Source of the DNA: an uncultured Woeseiaceae bacterium
GTDB lineage: Bacteria > Pseudomonadota > Gammaproteobacteria > Steroidobacterales > Woeseiaceae
Assembly: GCA_947259985.1 (NCBI GenBank)
Contig: CAMYOJ010000015.1
Span: forward strand, 27,546 to 91,545
DNA: 64,000 bases
Reading direction: 5' to 3'
Part shown: positions 43,171-53,152 of the stretch, piece by piece
Layout of the letters: every line of letters begins with the position of its first letter
Numbering within the stretch: the stretch's first letter is position 1
Translations under genes and position numbers: made by a program
The notes under the pieces: model-generated
What the model was told of the DNA's origin: nothing
Databases searched by the model: none
The model's input: the letters and a program-made list of their open reading frames with translations, nothing else

Positions 43171-44258
43171 GATCCGTCAGCACCGACAGGCCCGTCGTAG
43201 GTTATTCGGTAGAGCTTGCCTGACAGATCGTCGCTAACGAGCATCGATCCGTCATCGAGTACCAGCAGGTCGACAGGCCGTCCCGACACCGATTCACCTT
43301 GCAGCCATCCCTCGGCGAAGGGCTCATAGGACACAGGCGCGCCATTCTCGAGGCGTACCAGCGTGATTCGATAGCCGATTTTCTCGGTCCGGTTCCAGGA
43401 ACCATGTTCCGCAATGAAAATCTGGCCGCGATACTGTTCGGGAAACATGTCGCCCGTGTAGAACCTGACCCCGAGCGGCGCGACATGCGGACCGAGTTTT
43501 TGTGCCGGAGCCGTGTAATCGGCGCAGCGCTTTCCTTCACCGAATTTCGGGTCCAGCAGGTCGCCCGCATGACAGTAGGGGAAGCCGAAATGCATGCCCT
43601 GTTGCGGCGCGTGATTGAGTTCGCAGGCCGGCAGATTGTCGCCGAGCATGTCGCGGCCATTGTCGGTAAACCACAGTTCCTGCGTATCCGGGTGCCATGT
43701 AAAACCGACGGAGTTGCGAATGCCTGATGCGTAGGTCTCTCGCTCCGAACCGTCCGCATTCATGCGAATGATCTCGGCGAAGCCCGGCTCGTCACAAACG
43801 TTGCAGGGAGCTCCGATCGAAATGTACAACTTCTCATCGGGACCGAAACCGATGTAGCGCCAGCCGTGGTGGCGCTTCGACGGTAGTTCGATAGCGAGTT
43901 CTTCGGCCTCGGGAACGTCTTCGAGCCGGTTCTCGATATCTGCGTAACGAGTTACGCGTTCTATCTCGGCAACGTACAGATCCCCATTGTGAACGGCTAT
44001 GCCATTGGGCGCGTTCATGCCCTTCGTGAGTTTGATCGTGCGCGTGCCTTTGTCTCCCGGCACGACGGCATAGACCGATCGTCCTTTGCGATTCGACACG
44101 AATACGGTCCCGTTTTCGCCCAGAGCCAGCGAGCGCGCATTGGGGACCTCGGCATACTCTTCGATCGAGAAACCGGCGGGTAAGGAGATGTCTTCAAGTG
44201 CATGCGCCCAGAGCGGCGATAATACTGCGATACAGAACAGGCTTAGTCTTGCGCGCAC
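43167..44258 (-). CDS. PQQ-type sugar dehydrogenase (sorbosone dehydrogenase family), exported
   Basis: A 363-residue beta-propeller enzyme with a signal peptide (MRARLSLFCIAVLSPLWAHA). Family pieces are PNARSLALGENGTVFVSNR, HHGWRYIGFGPDEKLYISIG and FTDNGRDMLGDNLPACELNH, with EHGSWNRTEKIGYRIT near the end. The family oxidises aldoses or sorbosone with PQQ in the periplasm, but no PQQ-synthesis genes are in the window. GTG start with GAGGTG upstream. Its overlap with sppA and tight spacing to dctM (30 bases) suggest one transcript with the TRAP genes. Confidence 0.88.
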   Translation of the reverse strand: MRARLSLFCIAVLSPLWAHALEDISLPAGFSIEEYAEVPNARSLALGENGTVFVSNRKGRSVYAVVPGDKGTRTIKLTKGMNAPNGIAVHNGDLYVAEIERVTRYADIENRLEDVPEAEELAIELPSKRHHGWRYIGFGPDEKLYISIGAPCNVCDEPGFAEIIRMNADGSERETYASGIRNSVGFTWHPDTQELWFTDNGRDMLGDNLPACELNHAPQQGMHFGFPYCHAGDLLDPKFGEGKRCADYTAPAQKLGPHVAPLGVRFYTGDMFPEQYRGQIFIAEHGSWNRTEKIGYRITLVRLENGAPVSYEPFAEGWLQGESVSGRPVDLLVLDDGSMLVSDDLSGKLYRITYDGPVGADGS

Positions 44259-44288
44259 GTTGCACCTCTTATGCGATATTGCGATCCG

Positions 44289-45551
44289 TTAACTGTTCGA
44301 CAGGAAGAATAGCGACAGTTCCGGCAGGAATGTTATCAGGACGACGGACAAAATGAGGATAATCAGGAACGGGAACGTCGCCGAATACACGTGCATGATC
44401 GACTTATCGAATCGATAGCTCGCGATGAACAGGTTGAGTCCGACAGGAGGTGTCAGGTAGCCGAGCTGCATCGCTGCGAGGAACACGATGCCAAGGTGCA
44501 CCTCGTTCACGCCGAATCCGGCCGCGATAGGCAGGATCAACGGCACGACGAGCACGATGGCCGAGAAGATGTCCAGGATTGCGCCGAGAACCAGCAGGAA
44601 AACGAGCAACAGGATCAGGAACGAAGTTGGACTGCTCACGAGTTCTGCGACGAGCGCAAGCAGGCGCTGTGGCACCTCGGCTTCAATCATGTAGTTCGTT
44701 GACGCAAGCGATACGCCGAGGATGATCAGGATTCCGCCGACCAGCACCATCGATTCCCGGATGACGCGCGGCAGGTCCGCAATGTGAATTTCCCGATGCA
44801 CGACGACCTCGACGAAGAACACGTACAGGGCCGTCACGGCCGCCGCCTCCGAGACCGCGAAATAGCCCGAGTAGATACCACCGAGCACGACGATCGGCAA
44901 GGGAATCTCCCAGGCCGTCTCGCGCAGCGCCTTACCCACGGCTTTCCAGGAGAACGTACTGAGCGGTTTGCGATTCCCGCGATTGACCCAGATGCTCCAG
45001 CCCGAGAGCATCAACAGCATCACGAATCCGGGCAGGATTCCGGCGAGAAAGAGGTCGTCAATCTGCACCGATGCTACAACGCCGTAGAGGATCAGCGGCA
45101 GCGACGGAGGAAACAGCAATCCGAGACTACCCGATGACGTCACCAGCCCGAGGTTGAACTTGTCGTCGTAGCCATCCTGTTTGAGCGCTGGGTACAGGAT
45201 CGCGCCTAACGCGATAATCGTGACACCCGAGGCCCCGGTGAACGCGGTGAAGAACGCGCAGGCAGCCAGGCATACGAGCGCCAGCCCCCCCGGCATCCAG
45301 CCGAGCAGCGCATTGGTCAGGCGAACCAGGCGTTTCGGCGCTTCGCTCTCACTGAGCAGGTAACCCGCAAACGTGAACAGTGGAATGGCCGCCAGGAACG
45401 GCATCTGCGCAATACTCAGGAGCTCCAGCGCGATCGTCATGAGATCGGTCTCGATCGCCTGGAACCCCAGCATTGCGCTGCTTGCGATCACGGCAAAAAG
45501 TGGCGCGCCGAGGATCGCAAGCAAGACGAGAATGATGCTGAAGACAATCAC
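44289..45551 (-). CDS. dctM: TRAP transporter large permease DctM
   Basis: A 420-residue protein of about 11-12 transmembrane helices, the ion-transporting subunit of a TRAP transporter. Start is a GTG (IVFSIILVLLAILGAPLFA) sharing GTGA with the dctQ stop; the ORF track begins within dctQ. Conserved features include PFLAAIPLFTFAGYLLSES, ASGVTIIALGAILYPAL and TPPVGLNLFIASYR. Confidence 0.95.
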   Translation of the reverse strand: MIVFSIILVLLAILGAPLFAVIASSAMLGFQAIETDLMTIALELLSIAQMPFLAAIPLFTFAGYLLSESEAPKRLVRLTNALLGWMPGGLALVCLAACAFFTAFTGASGVTIIALGAILYPALKQDGYDDKFNLGLVTSSGSLGLLFPPSLPLILYGVVASVQIDDLFLAGILPGFVMLLMLSGWSIWVNRGNRKPLSTFSWKAVGKALRETAWEIPLPIVVLGGIYSGYFAVSEAAAVTALYVFFVEVVVHREIHIADLPRVIRESMVLVGGILIILGVSLASTNYMIEAEVPQRLLALVAELVSSPTSFLILLLVFLLVLGAILDIFSAIVLVVPLILPIAAGFGVNEVHLGIVFLAAMQLGYLTPPVGLNLFIASYRFDKSIMHVYSATFPFLIILILSVVLITFLPELSLFFLSNS

Positions 45552-46057
45552 GCGGCGTCCTCGACCGACGTGCCGCTCACCATGGCATGGATCTTCGATG
45601 CTACCGACACGAGGAAACGGTAACTGATCAACAGAAACGCGGCTGGAACGATGGCGTGCGCAATCCACGCCGGCAGGTCCTCGAGCACGGTCTCCTGCCA
45701 CTCGATTTCGATTTGCAGGTAACGCCAGGCTTGCCAGGCAATCACAGCGCACACAGCCGCCGCAAACAGGTCGACGACGACACGGCTCAGGATCACCAGC
45801 TTGGCCGGCAGCACGTGCGACAGCACGTCAATACGGATATGGCGATTGTCGCGTGCCGCTGCAATCGAGCCCACCATTGCGAGCCACAAGACGATTATCT
45901 TGACGAGTTCGTCAGCCCATCCAATGCCGCTGTCGAAGAACTGGCGCAGCACGATCTGGGTAAATGCCAATACGACCATCGATCCGAGCAACACGACCAG
46001 GGCCGTGTCCTCGGCAATACGACCGATTCTTTCCAGCAGGGAGAGGAATGATCTCAA
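45548..46057 (-). CDS. dctQ: TRAP transporter small permease DctQ
   Basis: A 169-residue protein of four transmembrane helices. The segment RQFFDSGIGWADELVKIIVLWLAMVGS is the DctQ signature. Between dctP and dctM on the same strand, overlapping dctM. Confidence 0.94.
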   Translation of the reverse strand: MRSFLSLLERIGRIAEDTALVVLLGSMVVLAFTQIVLRQFFDSGIGWADELVKIIVLWLAMVGSIAAARDNRHIRIDVLSHVLPAKLVILSRVVVDLFAAAVCAVIAWQAWRYLQIEIEWQETVLEDLPAWIAHAIVPAAFLLISYRFLVSVASKIHAMVSGTSVEDAA

Positions 46058-46069
46058 GAAGACGGCTCT

Positions 46070-47077
46070 TTATTCGGCGACGCTGGCCGCTTGCCCGCTC
46101 CGGTATTCCTGGATGTAGCCCAGCATTTCGTCGTACATCTCGAGCGAGAACCCGCCGTTTTCGCCGATAGAGCGATTCGATGCCGCAAGCACCTTCCGAA
46201 TGGCTTGATACTCGGCCTCGTCGTAGGGGACGCTCTCGATACCCGAATTGATCAGCGCATCCCTGGCGCCGTGATTATCATCCAGGTTCGCCTTGTCGAA
46301 TTTTCGATAGGAATCCTCCATGACCTCGCGGAAGATCGCCTGGTCCGCGGCACTGATCTTATTGAAGGCTCGCTTGTCGATGGCCATGAAACCCATCGTG
46401 TAAACAAGCGGCAACTCGGTGATGTATTTGACCTTGGTGTGCCATTGCAGTACCAGCGCGCCGATTGGCGACATGGCGACAATGTCGATAAGCCCGGTCT
46501 GCAGGCCTGTCAGTACGTCCGTTAACGGCAACGTGACCGGCGACAGGGACAGCGCCGCCATCGAGTCATAACTGACAGTATCGCCCTCAGGCACCCAGAC
46601 TTTCTTGCCCTTGAGGTCATCGAGTTCATCAACCGGTGAATTCGACATCAGGATGGCAAAGCCACCCGTAGCGAAGCCGAAAGACACGAAACCTGCTTCT
46701 TCGAGGCCTTTCCTGAGTTTGTCGTCCATGCGTTCCCGGACGTAAGCCGCCTCTTCTTCGGAGTCGAAGATCAGCGGCAAGCCATACAGGTTGAGCTCGG
46801 GATACTGGCCGGCCAATGCGACCGGCGTAAACGCGCCGCCCTGCAGTGTGCCGATACGGATACGTCCCAGCACCTTGGTGTCGTTGCCCATGATGCCGCC
46901 GCCGTAGTACTTGATCTGCACGCGGCCCTCGGTGCGCTCCTTTATCTCCGTTGCGCTGGCGCGCATGTCCTTCATCCACTGCGTGCCTTCGGGCGTGACC
47001 GTGGCGATCTTCAGCGTCACAGCAAACGCGGGCAGGCTGAACAAAGACGCAATAACAATTAGAAACAGCTTTTTCAT
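46070..47077 (-). CDS. dctP: TRAP transporter substrate-binding protein DctP
   Basis: A 335-residue periplasmic DctP-type binding protein with signal peptide MKKLFLIVIASLFSLPAFA. IKYYGGGIMGNDTKVLGRIRIGTLQGG and EAGFVSFGFATGGFAILMS match the family, with the conserved Arg (ligand carboxylate clamp) expected near VRERMDDKLR. Ligand unknown, probably an organic acid; the sugar dehydrogenase and TatT neighbours do not resolve it. Confidence 0.95.
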   Translation of the reverse strand: MKKLFLIVIASLFSLPAFAVTLKIATVTPEGTQWMKDMRASATEIKERTEGRVQIKYYGGGIMGNDTKVLGRIRIGTLQGGAFTPVALAGQYPELNLYGLPLIFDSEEEAAYVRERMDDKLRKGLEEAGFVSFGFATGGFAILMSNSPVDELDDLKGKKVWVPEGDTVSYDSMAALSLSPVTLPLTDVLTGLQTGLIDIVAMSPIGALVLQWHTKVKYITELPLVYTMGFMAIDKRAFNKISAADQAIFREVMEDSYRKFDKANLDDNHGARDALINSGIESVPYDEAEYQAIRKVLAASNRSIGENGGFSLEMYDEMLGYIQEYRSGQAASVAE

Positions 47078-47087
47078 GATTCACTCG

Positions 47088-47960
47088 TCAAAAATAGTCG
47101 TCGGCTTCCGCCATCAATATGAGAGCATCTTCTTGTGCAAGAACATTGCTTAACGTGAAGCCGTCCTGATGGGGATCTGCTTCGAGGACTTCATTAAGAA
47201 GCCGGTCATGCAGTTCCCGTTCGTACAACAACTTCGCATACCCCCGCGCGAACTCGACCTTGGCGCTCAAGTCGCGGCCTTCGCTCGCGGCAATCGCTTT
47301 CTCGAAGTACTCACGAGCCAGTTCCGGTTTGCCGCCGAGCGCTGGTGGCATGATCGTCAGTAATATTCCCATGTAGGTGTAGACGCTACTGTCAACTTCG
47401 TCACCGCTTATGTCCAAATAGCGGTTAAACAAGGCCTCGATATGCGGCAACTCCGCGAGCGAGTTCATGTCGGAGCTATGTGCCTGCAGAAAAGCCAGTG
47501 ACGCGAAACCGTAGGTATAGAGATACTCCGCCTCCCTGGGTCCGACGCCCTCCAGCGAGGCAACAAATTCATCGTAGGTCAAGCTCGACCATCCGCAGGC
47601 AGCAGCGTAGGTCTCGCACATCGCGGCAAGCGCGTAGCGTCTGCCGCGCGTCGTAAGGCGCGATGCGCGCACCTCGTCATCGGCGAACACGGCGCCGTAG
47701 GTCGCGTACAAGGTTGCTCCCGCAGACAGTATGGCGGGATCGTCAGGACTGCCCTCGATGAAGCTGTCAAGCAACAGCAGGTAGGACGGGGCGCCGGCGC
47801 GAACGAGTTCAGGATCGTCCTGGTTGACTATCGCCGTGGACAGGTTGTCGGCGAGATTCGTAGCCGCCGACGAGATCATTGCCGCACAGCCGCTCAGAAA
47901 AGCGCCACAAAAGAGCAACAGGGTGACTCTGAGCACAGATAATGAACTTGCGATTCTCAT
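47088..47960 (-). CDS. TatT-like TRAP-associated TPR lipoprotein
   Basis: A 290-residue lipoprotein (lipobox LSGC) that is alpha-helical and repeat-rich (LFNRYLDISGDEVDSSVYTYMGILL, AREYFEKAIAASEGR). Its position directly upstream of dctP and the helical repeats fit the T component (TatT) first described in Treponema, thought to form a trimer with DctP. The start is the ATG of MRIASSLSVLRV, 13 codons inside the ORF track's frame. It is the first gene of the tatT-dctP-dctQ-dctM unit. Confidence 0.8.
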   Translation of the reverse strand: MRIASSLSVLRVTLLLFCGAFLSGCAAMISSAATNLADNLSTAIVNQDDPELVRAGAPSYLLLLDSFIEGSPDDPAILSAGATLYATYGAVFADDEVRASRLTTRGRRYALAAMCETYAAACGWSSLTYDEFVASLEGVGPREAEYLYTYGFASLAFLQAHSSDMNSLAELPHIEALFNRYLDISGDEVDSSVYTYMGILLTIMPPALGGKPELAREYFEKAIAASEGRDLSAKVEFARGYAKLLYERELHDRLLNEVLEADPHQDGFTLSNVLAQEDALILMAEADDYF

Positions 47961-48026
47961 GTCACGAAGGACCCCGCCAGGGCAAATTGGTTCACGCAAA
48001 GTGCTCGAACAGACTGCATTATGTGC

Positions 48027-48049
48027 ACTCCGGCCACAGTGGCTGGAGT
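48027..48049. terminator. Hairpin after rplS
   Basis: ACTCCGGCCA-CAG-TGGCTGGAGT, a 10-bp stem with one G-U pair and a 3-base loop, 16 bases past the rplS stop. No U tract follows, so it may be Rho-dependent or an RNA-stability hairpin. Confidence 0.45.
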
Positions 48050-48065
48050 ACGGCTGCTCGGGAAA

Positions 48066-48410
48066 CTAGATCTTTTCCTTGATACGCGCGGCCTTGCCGG
48101 TACGACCACGCAGGTAATACAGCTTGGCACGACGCACGTCGCCACGACGCTTGACCTTGACCGAATCAACGACCGGGCTGTATGTCTGGAAAACGCGTTC
48201 CACGCCTTCGCCATGCGAAATCTTGCGTACCGTGAACGAAGAGTTCAGGCCGCGATTACGTTTGGCAATAACGACACCTTCGAAGGCCTGCAGGCGCTCA
48301 CGGTTACCTTCCTTTACCTTGACCTGGACAACGACGGTATCGCCCGGAGCAAACTCGGGGACTTCCTTGCCCATCTGCTCGTTTTCGATCGCTTCAATAA
48401 TTTTGCTCAT
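48066..48410 (-). CDS. rplS: 50S ribosomal protein L19
   Basis: A 114-residue ribosomal protein at the 30S-50S interface. [26 protein letters not shown] and [13 protein letters not shown] are diagnostic. It is the last gene of rpsP-rimM-trmD-rplS and overlaps trmD by 4 bases. Confidence 0.98.
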   Translation of the reverse strand: MSKIIEAIENEQMGKEVPEFAPGDTVVVQVKVKEGNRERLQAFEGVVIAKRNRGLNSSFTVRKISHGEGVERVFQTYSPVVDSVKVKRRGDVRRAKLYYLRGRTGKAARIKEKI

Positions 48411-49147
48411 TTTCTCTGCTCTTTCAAAAATTCGTCGAGCAGCACGCGCTGCTCGTCATTCAATTCCAACTTGTCCAGCAGGTCAGGCCGGCGCAAGTAG
48501 CTCCGTCCCAAAGACTGCTTCATTCTCCACCTCGCGATTTTCGCGTGGTCTCCGGACAGCAATACTTCCGGCACGGTACGCCCGTCAACAAGCTCGGGCC
48601 GCGTGTAATGCGGACAGTCCAGCAGTCCCTCCGTAAAGGAGTCCTGCGCCGCCGATTCGTCGTCACCCAATACGTCGGGCAGCAGACGAACCACGGCATC
48701 GGCGACCGCCATCGCCGCGATTTCGCCGCCCGAAAGCACAAAATCACCGAGCGACAGTTCTTCATCAACATGCGCCTCAATGAGCCGCTCATCGATGCCC
48801 TCGTAGCGTCCGGCCAGCAAGATCATGCCTGGCATGGCCGCTAAGCGTTGCGCCTCGCCCTGGTCAAACACCCTGCCCTGCGGCGACAGGTACACAACCG
48901 GGCTACCTTCCGGCGACGACGCTCGCGCAGCCTGCAAAGCCTTCGCCAGCGGCTCGAACTTCATCACCATTCCCGGACCGCCACCGTAAGGCCGGTCGTC
49001 GACCGTACGATGTACATCGTCCGTGTAATCGCGCGGATTCTCGATCTGCAGCGCGACCAGTTTTCGCTGTCGTGCGCGGCCGACGACCCCGTATTCGGCA
49101 ATCGTCGACACCATCTCGGGAAAAAGGCTGATTACGCCAATATGCAT
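48407..49147 (-). CDS. trmD: tRNA (guanine-N1)-methyltransferase
   Basis: A 246-residue SPOUT methyltransferase that makes m1G37 in tRNAs and prevents frameshifting. The trefoil-knot residues [15 protein letters not shown] and [12 protein letters not shown] bind SAM. The ATG ([12 protein letters not shown]) overlaps the rimM stop by 1 base (TGATG), so the ORF track's extra three codons are rejected. Confidence 0.97.
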   Translation of the reverse strand: MHIGVISLFPEMVSTIAEYGVVGRARQRKLVALQIENPRDYTDDVHRTVDDRPYGGGPGMVMKFEPLAKALQAARASSPEGSPVVYLSPQGRVFDQGEAQRLAAMPGMILLAGRYEGIDERLIEAHVDEELSLGDFVLSGGEIAAMAVADAVVRLLPDVLGDDESAAQDSFTEGLLDCPHYTRPELVDGRTVPEVLLSGDHAKIARWRMKQSLGRSYLRRPDLLDKLELNDEQRVLLDEFLKEQRK

Positions 49148-49650
49148 CAGTCCCAATCCCAGTCGACCGTGATTACGCCAGCGGCAAGATCCACGTCGAG
49201 CACTATGTCATCGATGACAAATGGCACCAGGTATTCCTGCTCACCCTTGATCACCATGACGTCGTTGGCACCGGTTTCGAGGAGGTATTCGACCTCGCCG
49301 AGTTCGGTGCCGTTCTTCGTCACTACGCGCAAGCCTTCGAGATCCGACCAGTAGTACTGGCCGTCATCCGTTTCCGGCAGTTCATCGCGCGGTATCCCGA
49401 TGTCGCGACCAATTAGCTCCGCTGCCTGGTCGCGGTCATCAATGCCTTCAATCCGTGCAATAACCGCTTTGCCGTGTCGCTTGCCTTCAGCAACCTCCGC
49501 CGCCTGCCATCCACCTTTGTCCGAAAGCAGCCAGCATTTGTAATTCAATACCGCTTCTCGCGGTTCGGTGTATGAAAACACCTTGACCCAACCCCGTACG
49601 CCGAAGAAACCGGATATCCGGCCCAGCACGACGGGTTCAGGCATTATCAA
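49147..49650 (-). CDS. rimM: Ribosome maturation factor RimM
   Basis: A 167-residue 16S processing factor that binds S19. [20 protein letters not shown] is the first beta-barrel, and [16 protein letters not shown] the PRC domain. A second in-frame ATG lies two codons in. Overlaps trmD and rpsP (4 bases). Confidence 0.96.
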   Translation of the reverse strand: MIMPEPVVLGRISGFFGVRGWVKVFSYTEPREAVLNYKCWLLSDKGGWQAAEVAEGKRHGKAVIARIEGIDDRDQAAELIGRDIGIPRDELPETDDGQYYWSDLEGLRVVTKNGTELGEVEYLLETGANDVMVIKGEQEYLVPFVIDDIVLDVDLAAGVITVDWDWD

Positions 49651-49904
49651 TCGCTCGTGGCCGCCTTACGGTGCTTTTTCAGCAGCGACGCGACGCGATC
49701 CGACGGCTGCGCACCCTGGCCAATCCAGTATTCCGCTCGCTCGAGGTCGATCCTCAGGTTCTCCTCGTGCTCACGTCCCACCGGGTTGAAATACCCAATA
49801 CGCTCGATATACCGGCCGTCACGACGATTACGAGAATCGGTGACCACCAGGTGATAAAAAGGACGCTTTTTCGCGCCTGCGCGCGAAAGTCTGATACTAA
49901 CCAT
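49647..49904 (-). CDS. rpsP: 30S ribosomal protein S16
   Basis: An 85-residue protein. [41 protein letters not shown] is diagnostic. The ORF track opens 10 codons upstream, but this ATG gives the standard N-terminus. First gene of the operon; the leader downstream of ffh is only 150 bases. Confidence 0.98.
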   Translation of the reverse strand: MVSIRLSRAGAKKRPFYHLVVTDSRNRRDGRYIERIGYFNPVGREHEENLRIDLERAEYWIGQGAQPSDRVASLLKKHRKAATSD

Positions 49905-50055
49905 TACTTTTCCTGTGCAAAGAGAGGCAGACATGCCTTGACTCGGGTTTTGTGGGCTAAAATCCGCTTCTTTTTCAGTGACTTATGACTTTCCGGCCAG
50001 CAAAGGGGGCAGAAAACCCGAAAATTAGCGGCGATTGGCGCCCGATCGGGCCGAT

Positions 50056-51432
50056 TTAACGGAATCCGGGCGGCATTCCTCCGGGCGGCATGCCCCCTCC
50101 GGGCATGCCGCGCATGAACTTCTTCATGCCGCCCCTGGAGACCTTTTTCATCATCTTTTCCATCTGCAGATGCTGCTTCAGGAGGCGGTTCACGTCCTGG
50201 ATCTGTTGCCCGGCGCCCGCCGCTATGCGCTTCTTACGCGAGCCATTGATTGTCTTCGGGAAGCGCCTTTCGACCGGTGTCATTGAGTTGATGATCGCAA
50301 TCTGACGGCGAATCTTCTGCTCATTGGCGCTGTCCTGGAGCGCAGCCGGATTGACGTTGCCCGGCAGCGGCAGCTTCTCGAGCATGGACGCGAGCCCGCC
50401 CATGTTCATCATTTGCTCGAGCTGATCCCTGAGATCTGAAAGATCGAATCCGCGACCCTTCTTGAGTTTCCTGGCGAGCTTCTCGGTCTTCTCCTTGCTG
50501 ACCTTCTGCTCGATCTCCTCAACGAGCGACAGGACGTCGCCCATGCCGAGAATACGGGACGCCATGCGGTCCGGATGAAACGCTTCGAGCGCGTCGACCT
50601 TTTCGCCGACACCCATGAACCGAATCGGCTTTCCGGTAACCTCGCGCACCGACAAAGCGACGCCGCCTTTGGCGTCGCCATCGGCCTTGGTCAGCACGAC
50701 GCCTGTGAGCGGCAGACTCTCGTTGAACGATGTCGCCGCATTGACTGCGTCCTGGCCGGCCATACTGTCGACCACGAACAAGGTTTCCTGTGGCCCGGCC
50801 GCGCTATGAACCTCGATGACCTCACGCATCATTTCGGCGTCGATGTGCAGGCGGCCGGCCGTATCAACGATCAAAACGTCGGCGTGCAGTCGCCGCGCCT
50901 CATCCAGCGCGCGATCGACGATACTTGTTGGCTTCTCCTTGTCGTCGCTGGCGCAATGCAGTGCACCAATCTCGCCGGCAAGCGTTTGCAACTGCAGTAT
51001 CGCGGCAGGCCGGTGCACGTCGACGCTGACGAGCATGACCTTCTTCCTGTCGACGTCGATCAACCTCTTGGCGAGTTTTGCCGCCGTTGTGGTCTTGCCA
51101 GCGCCCTGCAGGCCCGCCAGCAGAATGACGACCGGCGGTTGCGCCCTGAGGTCGAGGGGCGCCGTGTCACTACCGAGAATGCGCACAAGTTCGGCATGGA
51201 TTATCTTGACCAGGGCCTGCCCCGGCGTGAGGCTCTTGCCAACCTCCTCGCCCAGCGCGCGCTCGCGAATGCGCTCGATAAACGTCTTGACGACAGGCAG
51301 AGCGACGTCCGCCTCCAGCAGCGCGAGTCGCACCTGCCGCAGCGTATCCTTGATGTTTTGCTCGGTGAGCCTGCCCTTGCCCGTGAGTTGACGGGCGGCA
51401 TCGGACAAACGACCGCTCAGATTGTCAAACAT
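50056..51432 (-). CDS. ffh: Signal recognition particle protein Ffh
   Basis: A 458-residue SRP GTPase that binds the 4.5S RNA (encoded at 5 kb) and nascent signal peptides. NG domain: GLQGAGKTTTAAKLAK (G1), DTAGRLHID (G3), LTKADGDAKGG (G4). The C-terminal M domain is Met-rich and ends GGMPPGGMPPGFR. Normal length. Confidence 0.97.
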   Translation of the reverse strand: MFDNLSGRLSDAARQLTGKGRLTEQNIKDTLRQVRLALLEADVALPVVKTFIERIRERALGEEVGKSLTPGQALVKIIHAELVRILGSDTAPLDLRAQPPVVILLAGLQGAGKTTTAAKLAKRLIDVDRKKVMLVSVDVHRPAAILQLQTLAGEIGALHCASDDKEKPTSIVDRALDEARRLHADVLIVDTAGRLHIDAEMMREVIEVHSAAGPQETLFVVDSMAGQDAVNAATSFNESLPLTGVVLTKADGDAKGGVALSVREVTGKPIRFMGVGEKVDALEAFHPDRMASRILGMGDVLSLVEEIEQKVSKEKTEKLARKLKKGRGFDLSDLRDQLEQMMNMGGLASMLEKLPLPGNVNPAALQDSANEQKIRRQIAIINSMTPVERRFPKTINGSRKKRIAAGAGQQIQDVNRLLKQHLQMEKMMKKVSRGGMKKFMRGMPGGGMPPGGMPPGFR

Positions 51433-51441
51433 GCGCGCATT

Positions 51442-52209
51442 CTAAACCGTCAGAACGGTACCGCGCGAGAGCATCTTGATGTTTTTGTCCGGGGCGGCCG
51501 CGAGGACCTGATCGTAGATCTTCGACTCTTCGCCTGGTTTCATCCCGGTGAGCCAGATCTCGGGTTCATGGCGCAGGCGCTTGAGATCATCGGTCAGCGT
51601 TCTGGGCGTGTAGTGACCCGAGTCCGCCGCCAGCTCAGCCATCTCGTCGGGAAAAGAAACCTCGATCACGAGTACTCGCAGGTCGTCACAGGCGTTGAGC
51701 ACGGGCCAAAGTGTTTCGTTGGTCTTGGTGTCGCCACTTACAGCGAAGACGCCTCCCGAGTTCTGCACCGTGAAACCGAGTGACGGGACCGAGTGCATGA
51801 CATCGACGGCATAGAAATCACGGTAACCAATCCTGATCGTGTCGCCGGGACTGCAGACCCGGTAGCGCAGCATCGGATTATGCGCGTTGGGCAACCTGGA
51901 GAAGTCAGGCCAGATTATCCCGTTGAACAAGTGATCCTGAACGGCACGCAGGGTCTCCTCGCGCGCATAAACCGTCAGCGGTGTTTCGAAATTTTCGTCA
52001 AAAACGCGATCGGCGAGCATTGGCAGCCCCGCGATATGATCGAGATGCGCGTGCGTCAGGAACACGTGCCGTATCGAGTCGAGATCCTCGAGTCCCAGGT
52101 CACCGATTCCAGTGCCTGCGTCGATCAGCACATCGCTGTCAACCAGCATCGCGGACGTCCGCGAGCCGGCGCCGATACCGCCGCTGCAACCTAGTACGCG
52201 AATTCGCAT
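51442..52209 (-). CDS. Metallo-beta-lactamase fold hydrolase (class II cyclic nucleotide phosphodiesterase-like)
   Basis: A 255-residue protein with the MBL zinc motif FLTHAHLDHIAGLP. The later MHSVPSLGFTV, AVSGDTK and IEVSFPD blocks resemble fungal and bacterial class II cAMP phosphodiesterases; RNase Z-like enzymes are the alternative. No signal peptide, so it should act in the cytoplasm. It sits between ffh and a YpjD-like gene read the other way; its SD is not obvious. Confidence 0.82.
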   Translation of the reverse strand: MRIRVLGCSGGIGAGSRTSAMLVDSDVLIDAGTGIGDLGLEDLDSIRHVFLTHAHLDHIAGLPMLADRVFDENFETPLTVYAREETLRAVQDHLFNGIIWPDFSRLPNAHNPMLRYRVCSPGDTIRIGYRDFYAVDVMHSVPSLGFTVQNSGGVFAVSGDTKTNETLWPVLNACDDLRVLVIEVSFPDEMAELAADSGHYTPRTLTDDLKRLRHEPEIWLTGMKPGEESKIYDQVLAAAPDKNIKMLSRGTVLTV

Positions 52210-52277
52210 GACGAGGGTTCTCTTGAACTTGTGCTTGTGGGATGATCAGACGTTAGGTTAATGCCTGCCGGGTTTCT

Positions 52278-53084
52278 GTGTCTCAAATCACAATTCTTTT
52301 GCTGTACGCGTTGGCAGCCGTGGCTTTCACGCTGAGTCGCCTGCCCAGGTTTGCTGCGCAGGCGCGGCCGTATTTCTTCGTTGCCTGCCTGCTTGCGGCC
52401 ATCGCAATCGTGCTTCACGGCGATGCGCTGTTCCCCCTCATCCTGCCTGAAAACGGGTTCGACCTGTCGATCGGCAGCGCCGCCTCTATGATCGGCCTCG
52501 AACTCGCTATTATCGCGTTGATCGCGTCACTCGAGCCGACGCTACGCGGCATGAGTGCCGGCCTGCTGCTGCTGTCGGCGGCAACATCGCTGTTACTGGG
52601 CGCCTCGGGCGACGCCACCGCAGGCGTCGACCTGGACTGGCAGATACGTGCGCACATACTCGTGGCGCTGCTTTCCTACGGCCTGTTGACAGTGGGCGCC
52701 ATCGTTGCCGTCTTTGCCCTCATACAGGAGCGCCGACTACAGTCCGTAAGAATTACGCCGATGAACCAGTTGTTTGCGCCGCTCGAGACCACTGAGAAGC
52801 TGCTGATCGGCGTCGCCGCGGCGGGCTTTGCGGGGCTGACTTTGGCAATCGCCTCAGGTTCATCGTTCATCAGCAATCTCGTTGAGCAACATCTTGCCCA
52901 CAAATTCGGCCTGTCCCTGCTCGCCTGGGTGATTTTTGGTGTGCTGCTCGTAGGGCGATTTTTCGCCGGTTGGCGTGGCAAGCGTGCCGTCAAGCTGTAC
53001 CTGTGGGGATTCGCGACGCTGTGCCTCGCCTATTTCGGCAGTCGCGTCATCCTCGAAGAGATTTTCAACCGTAGCTGGGGCTGA
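52278..53084 (+). CDS. YpjD-like membrane protein of the CcmC/CcsA fold
   Basis: A 268-residue protein with about eight hydrophobic helices. The segment HILVALLSYGLLTVGAIVAVFALIQER recalls the cytochrome c assembly (CcmC/CcsA) superfamily, with His residues HILVALLSY and EQHLAHKFGLSLLAWVIF in the conserved positions. The family sits next to ffh and a CBS-CorC gene in gammaproteobacteria, as here, and is a component of a Mg/metal-linked system (YpjD/CorE-like). No haem role is shown. GTG start. Confidence 0.8.
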   Translation: MSQITILLLYALAAVAFTLSRLPRFAAQARPYFFVACLLAAIAIVLHGDALFPLILPENGFDLSIGSAASMIGLELAIIALIASLEPTLRGMSAGLLLLSAATSLLLGASGDATAGVDLDWQIRAHILVALLSYGLLTVGAIVAVFALIQERRLQSVRITPMNQLFAPLETTEKLLIGVAAAGFAGLTLAIASGSSFISNLVEQHLAHKFGLSLLAWVIFGVLLVGRFFAGWRGKRAVKLYLWGFATLCLAYFGSRVILEEIFNRSWG

Positions 53085-53152
53085 GACGCCCGTTCTTGAC
53101 AGTCCGGTACCGGGCTGTTGAACTGGCCGGGTATTGAACCTACGGAGGCCCC

